From Endozoicomonas ascidiicola (GTDB lineage Bacteria; Pseudomonadota; Gammaproteobacteria; Pseudomonadales; Endozoicomonadaceae), in the NCBI RefSeq assembly GCF_001646945.1, contig NZ_LUTV01000003.1, forward strand, positions 544,976-608,975: a DNA stretch of 64,000 nucleotides, written 5' to 3'. A model generated the notes under the pieces. The model searched no databases. It was given only the letters and a program-made list of their open reading frames with translations, and was not told the DNA's origin. Shown here one piece after another: positions 10,401-17,715 of the stretch. The position numbers were made by a program, and so were the translations under genes. Within the stretch, counting starts at the first letter, position 1, and every line of letters starts with the position of its first letter.

Positions 10401-11101
10401 AGTACGTGGCGAACCCTGAAGATAACGAACGGGGTGGCCTGAAGTTTGTTGCCAGTAAGTTACGGATGCTGGTGCCTAATACCCTCCATAAGATTGCCAA
10501 GACCAATGACCCGACGCTGGATGACCCTGCTACTTTCTGGCAGATGGTGGAGAGCCAGGTGTTGTTTGGTGGCAGCGGTGGGACTGTTCAGAAGCAAGGC
10601 TCCAAGTCTTACGATGTGTTGGGCAATGTACGGCAGTTGAATGATACCGGTGCGTTGTGGAATATCTTCTCGGACTCCACACCCGAAGAACGGGGGAAGG
10701 GACGCTCTGAAGCACAACTGAGGGTTCTCCGTGGGCTGGATCGGTTATCGAAACAGACGGGGATGACCTTTGCCATGCCGAATAAACATCGGCTGTTGCC
10801 TGGTGCTGACTTACGGGAACGGATGACCGGTGATGGGGATGAGACTCTTTATGATCGGTGGGTGCGGTATTACCGTGAGTTCCCTGTGACGGAACAGTTG
10901 GATGCGGTGATTGGTGCAGGGATGCCGGTGGGAACCAAAAGTATTAATGCTTCGACGGTGACGTTGGTGAATCAGATTCTCAGTAAATCCAGAGATGCAG
11001 CGTTTAGCCGGTTACTGGCGGAAGAAGCTCAGGTGATGCAAGGCTTTATTGACGGGAAGATTCGGGAAGCTGAAGTTAAATCAGGCTTTTGGGATCAGTG
11101 A
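7478..11101 (+). CDS. internal virion protein D, ejection protein (T7 gp16-like)
   Basis: At 1207 residues it is the largest gene of the prophage and sits where T7 has gp16 (1318 residues). Residues 2-30 resemble a short internal-core motif (YQVGEREYELPDGLSQEDT) also seen in other podovirus proteins. Glycine- and alanine-rich hydrophobic stretches near 160-215 could enter membranes. A lytic transglycosylase domain, which T7 gp16 has at its N-terminus, is not recognisable. In T7-like phages this protein spans the inner membrane during DNA ejection. A hairpin terminator follows. Confidence 0.8.
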   Translation: MPVYQVGEREYELPDGLSQEDTGYALQQLYLRDNTDDQPQTTQTATQTVTPQNPQTFPSPKASIDPDTLALDTDWLMATRTVHKMNEGQDWQGSDAELAEYGLDYMGWFNYNLPKMAYEANQLRAAPQEQKEAFLYLMDSYDNLDMSWGGVGRFFKGVASDPTTYVGLASLGIGTAAAQGTKTATKQGLKALLKQGMRTGIIAGVEGSIYAGTDNLIRQNIEVDAGRKDEVDNLELAAVTTVGGLAGFAGGTVLDAASNKVQSLFRGKSNAASEAVDEAGGETLTAIAERMKESQPETGSDVAARTSAAQADEAGSEVSGEVLSNVSLDDLNVPELQTPIPFESVSLEDQTAIARNIADELKELDTVQVESVMDDLINHKFTVKEANRFKTATLQARDEVAREAYELAERIKAAPNRDQQAELFGEFETVYARMGSLMKMDEALSSDSGQVLGRRKGRLDLKSVDLDDPESFIRLMEQTEQKVEVDAVRREYAEKIQTAEDDGDWAEAARLKVMRGLETEDELTKILTDPNKGLPESKIKRGLMKFNEMAISNVFSATTVLINLVPSGIKTVVRPAMDAFLSDPLEEATRRQMVATYSAMGSSVRSAAKAAVAAFKYEQSVLTRESGRLMEGELAIGGNKVSGKIAGSIRFLPRILNASDEFLGQISYQGFIASESAAYAFKEGTRKGLTGRRLDSFIRQHIEAELKNAYGGLDSEEALRTVINKGRNLGYKGERLAQYVKTEVGKSGEALRHGKDEVALNHVRDLLYKRAFSGKGAASSMAKRYEQFVAEQPWMRVVGQLFFRTPVRVFEEGIRLTPGVQILAPNFMADLAGKNGKRAQVKARGEALTSFAISGMIMQEYAKGNITGDGAYDHWKQQRARTDSDLPEPYTLKDEDGNTWSYRNFDPFATPAKIIVNALERFDDLATREKQGEFIAKKEKDKALAAVTVGTMAIATSIRDANLMAGVAEGLKLMEYVANPEDNERGGLKFVASKLRMLVPNTLHKIAKTNDPTLDDPATFWQMVESQVLFGGSGGTVQKQGSKSYDVLGNVRQLNDTGALWNIFSDSTPEERGKGRSEAQLRVLRGLDRLSKQTGMTFAMPNKHRLLPGADLRERMTGDGDETLYDRWVRYYREFPVTEQLDAVIGAGMPVGTKSINASTVTLVNQILSKSRDAAFSRLLAEEAQVMQGFIDGKIREAEVKSGFWDQ

Positions 11102-11106
11102 TGTTC

Positions 11107-11139
11107 AGGGAATCTGTTCGGGTTCCCTCCCTTCTTTTT
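11107..11139 (+). terminator. terminator after the last internal virion gene
   Basis: AGGGAA at 11107-11112 pairs with TTCCCT at 11123-11128 around a ten-base loop; a pyrimidine tract ending in TTTTT follows. It separates the virion core genes from the tail fibre gene. Confidence 0.6.
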
Positions 11140-11180
11140 CATTTCTCTTTTTAAAACAATTCTAATAAAGGTGATTTGCT

Positions 11181-12068
11181 ATGGCTCTGTCCAGAGTCCA
11201 ATACGAACAGCTTGTGACAGGGAATAAAAACTTTTCTGTGACCATGCCTTACATTTCTAAAGACGATATTAAGGTTTCCGTTGCTGGTGAACCGGTGACG
11301 TACAGTTGGTTGAACCCTCAGACGGTACAGCTAACGGCGGCTCCTGATGTGGGGCAGATTATTGACGTGCAGCGGGAAACGGAACGGACAAAACTGCTGG
11401 TGGACTTTCAGGATGCTTCGACCATTACCGAGACTCAGTTGGATTTGGCTACCCGTCAGGCGGTGTATCTGGCGCAGGAAGCGTTTGACCTGACCAACTC
11501 CACTATGGCGGTGGCGAATGATGGTTCTTATTCGGCTTCTAATCGGCGGATCTCGGTGTTGGGTGAACCGGATTCGGACGATGATGCGGCGACTGCGGGG
11601 TGGGTGAAAGGACAGTTTAACTCTGGCTATGATGCCCATGAAGAACGGGTGTTGGCTGAACAGGCTGCGGGTAGTGCAGGACTGTCTGAAAGTAGTGCTG
11701 CGGATTCTGAGAGTAATGCGGCGACTTCGGAGAGTAGGGCTAAGACTTCGGAAACGAATGCGGCGGTTTCTGAGAGTAATGCGAAAACTTCTGAGATTAA
11801 TGCGGGGCAGTTGGCGGACACTGCTGCGAATCACGAAGCCAATGCTCAGGCTTATGCTGCCAGTATTAACTTACCGTTGGCTCCTGGGAATGATGGGAAG
11901 GTGTTAATTACTGACGGGACTAACTGGATATTCAGTAGTATGACGCTGGCTTCTCTGGTTCAGCGATTGACTGACCTTGAAAGTAAGACTGCCAATATAT
12001 CGATATCGGGTTCAACTACGTTGTTCTCTGGTGAAATTCAGGCGGCGGATTTGAGTATCGGGAATTGA
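11181..12068 (+). CDS. tail fibre protein with T7 gp17-like N-terminal anchor
   Basis: Residues 1-120 carry the podovirus tail-fibre anchor pattern (VQYEQLVTGNKNFSVTMPYISKDDIKV, then ATRQAVYLAQEAFDLTN). Residues 150-220 are an Ala/Ser/Asn/Glu heptad-like repeat (SNAATSESRAKTSETNAAVS and similar), which forms a trimeric stalk in fibres. The C-terminal domain is short: the whole protein is 295 residues against 553 in T7, so receptor binding is probably shared with the next gene. Start at ATG 11181 after AAAGGTGA. Confidence 0.85.
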   Translation: MALSRVQYEQLVTGNKNFSVTMPYISKDDIKVSVAGEPVTYSWLNPQTVQLTAAPDVGQIIDVQRETERTKLLVDFQDASTITETQLDLATRQAVYLAQEAFDLTNSTMAVANDGSYSASNRRISVLGEPDSDDDAATAGWVKGQFNSGYDAHEERVLAEQAAGSAGLSESSAADSESNAATSESRAKTSETNAAVSESNAKTSEINAGQLADTAANHEANAQAYAASINLPLAPGNDGKVLITDGTNWIFSSMTLASLVQRLTDLESKTANISISGSTTLFSGEIQAADLSIGN

Positions 12069-12069
12069 T

Positions 12070-12612
12070 ATGGCTTTACAAGAGAATGGACGTTTAGCGT
12101 TTTCGGATATTGTGGGGGAGTTTGGCGGGGAGGCTCCTCATAAACTGTCTGAGTATTACGGGAAAGGTGGTGTGGCAGAGAGTGGTGTTTTGAGGATTAG
12201 TGATTTTTATGGGAAGAGTGCCTTCTCTCCAACACATACATTCTTATTCACCAGAGGGACAGGTCAATATTTTAAAAATAATGTGGGGCATGACAGATTA
12301 GGTAATATCATAAATGGTTCACAAATGAACCCGAGTTATTTAAATGGGATATTGGTGGACGTTATTACAACAAATTTGGATAACACTTCTGGTGCTATTA
12401 GCTTCTATACAGCAAGAAATAGTCCAAGCGTTAATAATAAAAGACTATTAATTAAAGAAAACGGTAAAGAACCTTTCTATACAGATAGGATTCAATTTGG
12501 TTATGAATCTATCCTCCATAACATTAATAATGTGAAATCAGTTCAACTAGCAAACATTATTAAAGCGAACGTAAATACAACGATCAATTTGGAAATGTTT
12601 TTAGTGGACTAG
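12070..12612 (+). CDS. probable tail tip or receptor-binding protein
   Basis: A 180-residue protein starting two bases after the fibre gene. The N-terminal 50 residues have the pattern seen in many phage tail-associated proteins (LAFSDIVGEF, HKLSEYYGKGG, ISDFYGKSAF), thought to be an attachment module. The remaining 130 residues are unlike it in codon use: markedly more AT-rich, Asn/Ile-rich, with no recognised domain. This looks like a conserved tail anchor joined to a recently acquired receptor-binding domain. Function is inferred. Confidence 0.6.
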   Translation: MALQENGRLAFSDIVGEFGGEAPHKLSEYYGKGGVAESGVLRISDFYGKSAFSPTHTFLFTRGTGQYFKNNVGHDRLGNIINGSQMNPSYLNGILVDVITTNLDNTSGAISFYTARNSPSVNNKRLLIKENGKEPFYTDRIQFGYESILHNINNVKSVQLANIIKANVNTTINLEMFLVD

Positions 12613-12621
12613 AAAAATACC

Positions 12622-12906
12622 ATGCAAGAAAAACTCTCACCTTTAGAAGCACTGGTGGGAATGACCACAACCGGTTTATTAATCGGTCTCGGTCAAATCT
12701 TAGGCTCCAACGAGAAGATCACTCCCCGCTTGATTATTGGACGGGCAATGTCCTCTACCGGTTTATCGCTGGTGGCTGGATTGATGCTGATTCAATTACC
12801 GAACCTTGGGTTAATCCCCTTGATCGGCTTATCGGCTTTGATTGCCTCGTTGGGAACCAGTGCGCTTGAACGCTTATTACAACATTACCTTGGAATTAAA
12901 AAATAA
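12622..12906 (+). CDS. phage holin, LydA-like
   Basis: A 94-residue protein with three hydrophobic segments (about residues 10-30, 45-62 and 64-82) and a basic end (HYLGIKK). Hydrophobicity, length and its place just before the terminase genes identify a holin, the protein that opens the inner membrane for lysis; the spacing resembles LydA/class III holins. T7 likewise places its holin gp17.5 between fibre and terminase. No endolysin is visible in the window. Confidence 0.75.
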   Translation: MQEKLSPLEALVGMTTTGLLIGLGQILGSNEKITPRLIIGRAMSSTGLSLVAGLMLIQLPNLGLIPLIGLSALIASLGTSALERLLQHYLGIKK

Positions 12907-12915
12907 TAAAGAACC

Positions 12916-13146
12916 ATGAGTAAAACCATAGATATTCTTGAGCAGCTACACGGCGAAGTGGCGAAGCAGTTGCTTAAACGTATCCAGTCTGGCGGTGCCA
13001 AGGCTGCGGATTTTGGTCAGGCCATTAACTTTCTGAAGAATAACGGGATTGACGCTGAGGCTACTGACGGTTCTGCTTTAGGAGAACTTAGTGGCCAGCT
13101 GGCGGAAGTGCTTCCGTTTACTGGAACTGACTGCGACGAATCGTGA
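12916..13146 (+). CDS. terminase small subunit (T7 gp18-like)
   Basis: A 76-residue protein beginning MSKTIDILEQLHGEVAKQLLKRIQSGGAK, typical of the short DNA-packaging A proteins of T7-like phages (gp18, 89 residues). It recognises packaging DNA and regulates the large subunit. Its stop overlaps the GTG start of the large subunit by four bases (GTGA), implying translational coupling and fixed stoichiometry. Confidence 0.85.
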   Translation: MSKTIDILEQLHGEVAKQLLKRIQSGGAKAADFGQAINFLKNNGIDAEATDGSALGELSGQLAEVLPFTGTDCDES

Positions 13147-14819
13147 AGGCATTACCACAGGAGTCCCCGTTGCGGGACTTCAGGAATGTCCTTTATATCA
13201 TTTGGGACTACCTCTGGAAATCAGGAGCGATCTCGGCTCCCAAGCCTGACCCTACTGAGATTCAATACGACATTGCCCATTACCTGCAACACGGCGACAG
13301 ACGTAAGGTTATTGAAGCCTTTCGGGGGATTGGTAAGTCGTGGATTACTGCCGCCTATGTGTGCTGGCGGCTGCTGCTTAACCCGAACCTGAACTTTCTG
13401 GTGGTGTCTGCCTCGAAGGATCGTTCTGACCAGTTCACTATTTTTACCAAACGACTGATCCATGATATTCCGTTGTTCCAGCATTTGAGGCCAAAGGAAG
13501 GGCAGCGGAACTCGAACATTGCTTTTGATGTGGCTCCGGCGGGGATCTCTCATTCGCCTTCGGTGAAGTCGGTGGGAATTACCGGACAACTTACCGGAAG
13601 CAGGGCGGATGAGATTATTGCGGATGATGTGGAGTCTCTGAATAACTCTCTGACTCAAACCATGCGGGATCAACTGGCGGAACGGATCAAGGAGTTTGAT
13701 GCGATCATTAAGCCTGGGGGTAAGATTACTTTTCTTGGGACTCCGCAAACAGAAATGTCCATCTATAACCAGATGCCCGACCGTGGGTATGAGGTGAGGA
13801 TCTGGCCTTCCCGTATTCCGAAAGACGTTGATCGTTATAAAGGAATGCTTGCTCCGTTTATTGTGAACCTGATGGAGAAGGGTACAGCGGTTCGGACGGT
13901 GACAGACCCTCAGCGTTTCACCGATGAAGACTTACTGGAACGGGAAGCCTCTTACGGACGCTCAGGGTTTGCCCTTCAGTTCATGCTGGATACGTCTTTG
14001 AGTGATGCGGAGAAGTATCCGTTGAAACTTGAGGATCTGATGGTGATGCCATTGGATACCCGTATGGCTCCCGTTAAGTTGGTGTGGTCTTCTGGCTTTG
14101 AGCATGTGGTGAATGATGTGCCGTGTGTGGGGATGAATACCGACAAGTTCTATAAGCCCATGTGGGTTGCTTCGGATATGGCGGAGTATACCGGTTCGGT
14201 GATGTTTATTGACCCTGCCGGTCGGGGTAAGGATGAGACAGCCTTTGCTGTGGTGAAGATGCTTAACGGGTTTCTGTTTTTAGTGGACGTTGGTGGCTTA
14301 CACGGCGGGTATAACGATACCAATCTGAAAGCATTGGCTTCTATTGCGGCGACCCATAAGGTGAATGACTGCATCGTTGAGAGTAACTTCGGTGACGGTA
14401 TGTTTACTGAGTTACTGAAGCCTGTGATGTTTAGGATTCACCCTTGCCGGATTGAAGAAGTGCGGGTGAATATTCAGAAGGAACGACGGATTATTGATAC
14501 CCTGGAACCTGTGATGAATCAACATCGGTTGGTGGTGGATAAGCAGTTGATCCGTAAAGATCATGAGTCTGCCAGTGATCCTAAGTATTCTCTGTTTTAT
14601 CAACTGACTCGTATCACTAAGGATAAAGGTGCGTTGACTCACGATGATAGGCTGGATGCTCTTGCGGGAGCCGTGGCTTATTGGGTGGAGCAGATGGGCA
14701 GGGATACGGAGAAGGCTGCCAGTGACCATCGGGAGAAGTTGATGAAGATGGAGTTGGATAAGTTTGTTAAGGCGGCTGGTGGGAGTGTTAGAAGGAGTAG
14801 GGGGTGGTGTAATTGGTAA
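13143..14819 (+). CDS. terminase large subunit (T7 gp19-like)
   Basis: A 558-residue packaging ATPase-nuclease. Residues 61-67 (RGIGKSW) are the Walker A variant, and ADEIIADDVE near 155-164 supplies Walker B with the catalytic acid. The RNase H-like nuclease starts at FIDPAGRGKDETAF (about 355) and closes with HDDRLDALAGAVAYW (about 500), giving metal-binding Asp residues. Length agrees with T7 gp19 (586). The start is GTG 13143, overlapping the small subunit stop. Confidence 0.95.
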   Translation: MKALPQESPLRDFRNVLYIIWDYLWKSGAISAPKPDPTEIQYDIAHYLQHGDRRKVIEAFRGIGKSWITAAYVCWRLLLNPNLNFLVVSASKDRSDQFTIFTKRLIHDIPLFQHLRPKEGQRNSNIAFDVAPAGISHSPSVKSVGITGQLTGSRADEIIADDVESLNNSLTQTMRDQLAERIKEFDAIIKPGGKITFLGTPQTEMSIYNQMPDRGYEVRIWPSRIPKDVDRYKGMLAPFIVNLMEKGTAVRTVTDPQRFTDEDLLEREASYGRSGFALQFMLDTSLSDAEKYPLKLEDLMVMPLDTRMAPVKLVWSSGFEHVVNDVPCVGMNTDKFYKPMWVASDMAEYTGSVMFIDPAGRGKDETAFAVVKMLNGFLFLVDVGGLHGGYNDTNLKALASIAATHKVNDCIVESNFGDGMFTELLKPVMFRIHPCRIEEVRVNIQKERRIIDTLEPVMNQHRLVVDKQLIRKDHESASDPKYSLFYQLTRITKDKGALTHDDRLDALAGAVAYWVEQMGRDTEKAASDHREKLMKMELDKFVKAAGGSVRRSRGWCNW

Positions 14820-14930
14820 TGATGCTGAGACTTCCGTAGAATCGTTCTGAAGGGTTTTCTATTCGATATGGCGTAGTATGTCATTGGGGATGGTTAGACT
14901 CTCAGGGATGATCTATGGAGGTCTGAGAGT

Positions 14931-15119
14931 ATGTGGCTGTTGAAGGTTATGGGAGAGGCAGCTTATGTGTTGATCGCTCTCCTTCTGACGGTGCTGACGT
15001 TTGTGGATAAGGACAGTCAGCGGTGGCGGTTTAAACCTTCACGTGATAAAGAAGCCTATCTGATTCCTGTAGCACTATGGTCGGTGTATTGGATGCCGGT
15101 ACTTCTGGATGCTCTTTAA
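14931..15119 (+). CDS. small two-helix membrane protein at the T7 gp19.5 position
   Basis: A 62-residue frame preceded by GGAGG seven bases before ATG. It has one clear transmembrane helix (YVLIALLLTVLTFV, residues 12-25), a basic charged loop (DSQRWRFKPSRDKE), and a second hydrophobic segment (YLIPVALWSVYWMPVLL). T7 carries a similarly small membrane gene, 19.5, directly after its terminase. No homology is claimed: only position and topology agree. A role in lysis (spanin or holin-like) or membrane takeover is possible. Confidence 0.6.
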   Translation: MWLLKVMGEAAYVLIALLLTVLTFVDKDSQRWRFKPSRDKEAYLIPVALWSVYWMPVLLDAL

Positions 15120-15141
15120 GCCTTGCTATCAGTGGCTCTGC

Positions 15142-15165
15142 AATTACGACACATTATTGGAAAGA
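15142..15165 (+). promoter_or_regulatory. T7-like phage RNA polymerase promoter, copy 2
   Basis: Second copy of the 107-130 motif, with a single A/G difference at 15148. This copy is closer to T7: 12 of 17 bases match from -17 to -1, including the ACGAC recognition bases, with +1 at G15159. It faces the region after the terminase, where T7 has phiOR and replication/maturation signals. Confidence 0.7.
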
Positions 15166-15919
15166 GAAACACTTTCTGAAGCCTCCTAAAAGTGATCTGC
15201 TCAGGTAAAACTATCTGAACGCTTTTATCGTCAGGCTGCTTAACTTTATGCTTCAGGCCGGTAGGTAGGGATTATCCCTGCTGAGGAACCTGACAGTGAT
15301 CGGTGGAGAGGTGATGGCACTCTATCGGATCAGGCGACAGGGGATTCTCCTGGTGTTAAGCGGAATGGCGAAGCCAACCTAAAGTGAAACTACTAGGTAA
15401 ACCTGTATTGGTTTATCTCTATAAGAGTTTCTTTTGGTTTTATCTTCTGTTGATGATTATTAATAATTATCCTTAAAAGAATAAAAACTTATAGATAAAC
15501 TTTAAGAGTAACTACCAGTCAAACTTGTGGATGAATCTTTAGGTTTATCTGGTAGCTAGTCTTAAAGTATTACCGACAGTGTTTCTAACTTGGTTGATAA
15601 TAATCATGGGCAGTGAATCTTGTGGTTATGTTTTGGATAGTCTCGAAGATGGTCTTAAGGTTTGTCTTGAAGATTTGAGTCGGAAATAAAATTACAGAAA
15701 ATTGTGAGAGGTCTACTAGCGTAGTGCCTTCCGCTTTTCCCCCAGGTGGGTCGGTCTATCTGCTGGTGAATTTCGATGGTGCCGTGGGTATGGTTTGGCT
15801 ATTCACCACAAGATACGCCACAAGTTATCTCTAAGTGATTGATTTGTAATGGTGTGAATGGCTTGTGGTATCCGTTTGCATTGATTGGGTTATGGTTTGG
15901 CTGGTGGTTGTGCTTATAG
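15166..15919 (+). other. 754-bp non-coding region downstream of the phage promoter
   Basis: No frame with a ribosome binding site is found. Visible structure includes a CTACCAG/CTGGTAG hairpin at 15512-15555 and the inverted heptamers CCACAAG at 15806-15812 and 15818-15824 against CTTGTGG at 15862-15868. ATTCACCACAAG at 15801-15812 recurs inverted at 21030-21041 beside the integrase. Possible roles are a packaging or concatemer-junction region, integrase arm sites, or a leader RNA; none is proved. Confidence 0.4.
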
Positions 15920-16045
15920 ATGGGCTTAAAGTTTCCTGTCTTGGTTCTTGTTGTAGTGTTTAAATTTTTTATTCATTTCGATAAACATGGAAATAAACCT
16001 GAAGATCCACCACAACCTAAACCGCTAGATTCTCCCAAAGATTAA
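15920..16045 (+). CDS. possible 41-residue single-pass membrane peptide
   Basis: A short frame starting ATG 15920: a hydrophobic segment (FPVLVLVVVFKFFI, residues 5-18) followed by a soluble Pro/Asp/Lys tail (PEDPPQPKPLDSPKD). This layout recalls small phage spanin-type or inner-membrane proteins. The ribosome binding site is weak and the surroundings are non-coding, so expression is uncertain. Confidence 0.4.
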   Translation: MGLKFPVLVLVVVFKFFIHFDKHGNKPEDPPQPKPLDSPKD

Positions 16046-16071
16046 ACACCGCTATTTTTTTTCTTCTAATG

Positions 16072-16121
16072 TTTGACTTATGGTATTCGGTAAGTAATAG
16101 TATGACTTATGGTATAGTTAA
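16072..16121 (+). promoter_or_regulatory. host-type promoter with phage operator sites, early genes
   Basis: TTGACT (16073-16078), a 17-bp spacer and AATAGT (16096-16101) make a sigma-70 promoter. A 21-bp operator, TATGACTTATGGTATAGTTAA, covers 16101-16121 across the start region. Degenerate copies lie at 16072-16087 and, inverted, around 16085-16099. Bound repressor would block the promoter of the early operon. Confidence 0.65.
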
Positions 16122-16147
16122 GAATAACAAGACAGGGACGCAGACAC

Positions 16148-16480
16148 ATGAAGAACAAACCGAGCAGAAGTCTAAACATTAAAGGCAACAAAGAATGGGA
16201 AGAGTTTCTTTCTTGTCTCGATTTATCTATAGAAGATCTCCAGCAATTAGATGGAATTGATCCCGTTGATATCGAGCTAGGCTCCTTTATGAAACGTAAT
16301 GGTAAGGTTTATTTGTTGGCTAATGTTTCAGAAATAGCTTATCTAAATAAACCATGGTTATCAGACTATGATTTTTATGTTCCTGCCTCTGCACTATCTG
16401 GTGTACTGATAAAAATGTCCGCCTGTAAAGATTACTATCAGATATTTTCCTATAACACTGAAGATAACCAAGACGTTTAA
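16148..16480 (+). CDS. unknown early phage protein, 110 residues
   Basis: First gene behind the operator-bearing promoter. The ribosome binding site is weak (GGGACG, 9 bases before ATG). The protein is acidic and soluble, with no recognised domain; Trp and Tyr are frequent (WEEFLSCLDLSIEDLQQLDGIDPVDIE in the first half). Being first in the regulated early block, it is a candidate host-takeover or anti-defence gene, by analogy with T7 gene 0.3. That is inference only. Confidence 0.6.
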   Translation: MKNKPSRSLNIKGNKEWEEFLSCLDLSIEDLQQLDGIDPVDIELGSFMKRNGKVYLLANVSEIAYLNKPWLSDYDFYVPASALSGVLIKMSACKDYYQIFSYNTEDNQDV

Positions 16481-16502
16481 ACTAAACAGGGAGCTAAACC
16501 TA

Positions 16503-16658
16503 ATGAACGCTAATAAAAAACTTGTTCTGATTTTTTGCAAGTCTCACGACTGGGGAAACTATAGCTACTTCGACGGGGAGACACTGGTAGTTATTACCGT
16601 GGATAAAGTCGAAAGGTTTTCTACTGTTAATGATCTTTTACAATGGGCTGGCTATTAG
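16503..16658 (+). CDS. unknown 51-residue early phage protein
   Basis: A short frame starting ATG 16503 with GGGAG ten bases upstream, 22 bases after the preceding stop. It starts MNANKKLVLIFCKSHDWGNY and ends LLQWAGY; a mixed strand-like protein with no known motif. It ends just before the next operator-bearing promoter, so it closes the first early transcription unit. Confidence 0.55.
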   Translation: MNANKKLVLIFCKSHDWGNYSYFDGETLVVITVDKVERFSTVNDLLQWAGY

Positions 16659-16671
16659 TTCATATTAAAGT

Positions 16672-16700
16672 TTGACTTTAACTATACGATAAGTCATAGT
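16672..16700 (+). promoter_or_regulatory. second early promoter overlapped by the same operator
   Basis: TTGACT (16672-16677), 17-bp spacer, CATAGT (16695-16700). The operator lies inverted at 16678-16698, filling the spacer. On its own strand it matches the 16101-16121 copy at all but one position. The same repressor should therefore control both early promoters. Confidence 0.65.
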
Positions 16701-16735
16701 ATTACAAAGTGAATAATAACTAAGAGGAACACAAA

Positions 16736-17014
16736 ATGGACTTATATACATTACCCAACTTTAGAGCAATCAAGATTAAATTTGTATCTTGCACTAATCA
16801 TAGAGGCGCCAGAGTAAAACTCACCGATGACTATGTGACAGAAAAAAAGCAATCGGTTTATCTCTCCTATGACTACGCAGTAGGTGACGTTTTCCAGCAA
16901 GCTATCAATTACCTTATAGAACGTGGTTTCAAGGTAGCAGGGAGAGCCACCACGGAAAAGGAATATATTGCACTGGTGGACCACTGGGGAGATGACTATA
17001 AAACCCTGAAGTAA
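16736..17014 (+). CDS. unknown early phage protein, 92 residues
   Basis: Starts at ATG 16736 after GAGGA, behind the second operator-controlled promoter. The protein is mixed alpha/beta with Tyr-rich segments (SVYLSYDYAVGDVFQQAINYLIERGF, residues 39-64) and ends HWGDDYKTLK. No domain is recognised. Confidence 0.6.
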   Translation: MDLYTLPNFRAIKIKFVSCTNHRGARVKLTDDYVTEKKQSVYLSYDYAVGDVFQQAINYLIERGFKVAGRATTEKEYIALVDHWGDDYKTLK

Positions 17015-17060
17015 TCTTTTAGATCTTCAGCTATGCCAAAAGGCAATCTATACCGATGTT

Positions 17061-17105
17061 GTTTTATCAGGAGTCATTACTAACCGTAGTGGCTCCGAGT
17101 AAACC
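17061..17105 (+). ncRNA. intergenic two-helix RNA element, copy 1
   Basis: Inner stem GGAGTCA/TGGCTCC (17070-17076 with 17090-17096, one wobble) lies inside a weaker outer stem (17061-17066 with 17100-17105). An internal loop TCA on the 5' side and GAG on the 3' side separates the two. The same architecture with different paired bases recurs at 17642 and 18323. A role as a processing site resembling the RNase III sites between T7 early genes is inferred. Confidence 0.6.
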
Positions 17106-17138
17106 AGCAAGATAAACCAAAAGAGAGGATATAAGAAA

Positions 17139-17360
17139 ATGAGAAAGCCAAACCCTTTAACACCTGATGACCTGGACACGGTTATCACTGAATTAGAAAT
17201 AGGCGATGAATTTATTTCTCTTTCAGGCACTCGCTACAAGTACGTAGGTTTAAAAACTGAAACCACTAAACACCTTACTTCAACTCATCCTAGCGGGTGG
17301 AGTTTTAAAACTGAATCAGTAGAGATTTTTTGCACTGATGCAAGGGTAAAGAAAGTTTAA
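17139..17360 (+). CDS. unknown early phage protein, 73 residues
   Basis: Follows RNA element 1 by 33 bases, with AGAGAGGAT as ribosome binding site. A small, probably beta-rich protein with a TELEIGDEFISLSGTRYKYVGL segment (about residues 19-40) that resembles an SH3-like barrel, ending in a basic tail. No assigned function. Confidence 0.6.
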   Translation: MRKPNPLTPDDLDTVITELEIGDEFISLSGTRYKYVGLKTETTKHLTSTHPSGWSFKTESVEIFCTDARVKKV

Positions 17361-17387
17361 CCATTAACTAAACAGGGAGAGCAATAA

Positions 17388-17636
17388 ATGGAAATCATCG
17401 GCACTTACACAGTAGAAGCGACTTATGGAAGCGGCAAAACACCTTGCGAGGTTTTTGTAGCTGAAGATGATTCTGGGAATTACTGGTACTGCGTAGATGG
17501 TGGGCGGGTAGTTAATTGTACGACCACCGAATTAACTGAAGGTGTGGACATTGAAGAATTACAGGATATTGATTGCTTCACCTGGAGCAGTCCAATAGCT
17601 ACCGAGAGAGAACTAGCAGAAGCCTGTGAAGAATAA
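17388..17636 (+). CDS. unknown acidic early phage protein, 82 residues
   Basis: Starts 27 bases after the preceding stop with GGGAGAG upstream. It is acidic and has four cysteines plus Trp/Tyr clusters (YWYCVDGG near 32-39, DIDCFTWSSP near 61-70). The acidic, strand-like make-up recalls small phage inhibitors or DNA mimics, but no family is recognised. Confidence 0.6.
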   Translation: MEIIGTYTVEATYGSGKTPCEVFVAEDDSGNYWYCVDGGRVVNCTTTELTEGVDIEELQDIDCFTWSSPIATERELAEACEE

Positions 17637-17641
17637 ATAAA

Positions 17642-17683
17642 GGTTTATCAGTAGGTATTCCTTTGAGTGCCTACGAGTAAACC
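17642..17683 (+). ncRNA. intergenic two-helix RNA element, copy 2
   Basis: Outer stem GGTTTA/TAAACC (17642-17647, 17678-17683) and inner stem GTAGGTA/TGCCTAC (17651-17657, 17668-17674) are separated by TCA and GAG. The apical loop is TTCCTTTGAG. It lies between the 82-residue gene and the clamp-like gene. Confidence 0.65.
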
Positions 17684-17715
17684 AACAGGAAGAAAACCAA
17701 AAGAGAGGATGCACT

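Noticed and set aside
7478..11101. Lytic transglycosylase domain in the gp16-like protein
   Set aside because: No catalytic Glu motif of the SLT type could be recognised at the N-terminus.
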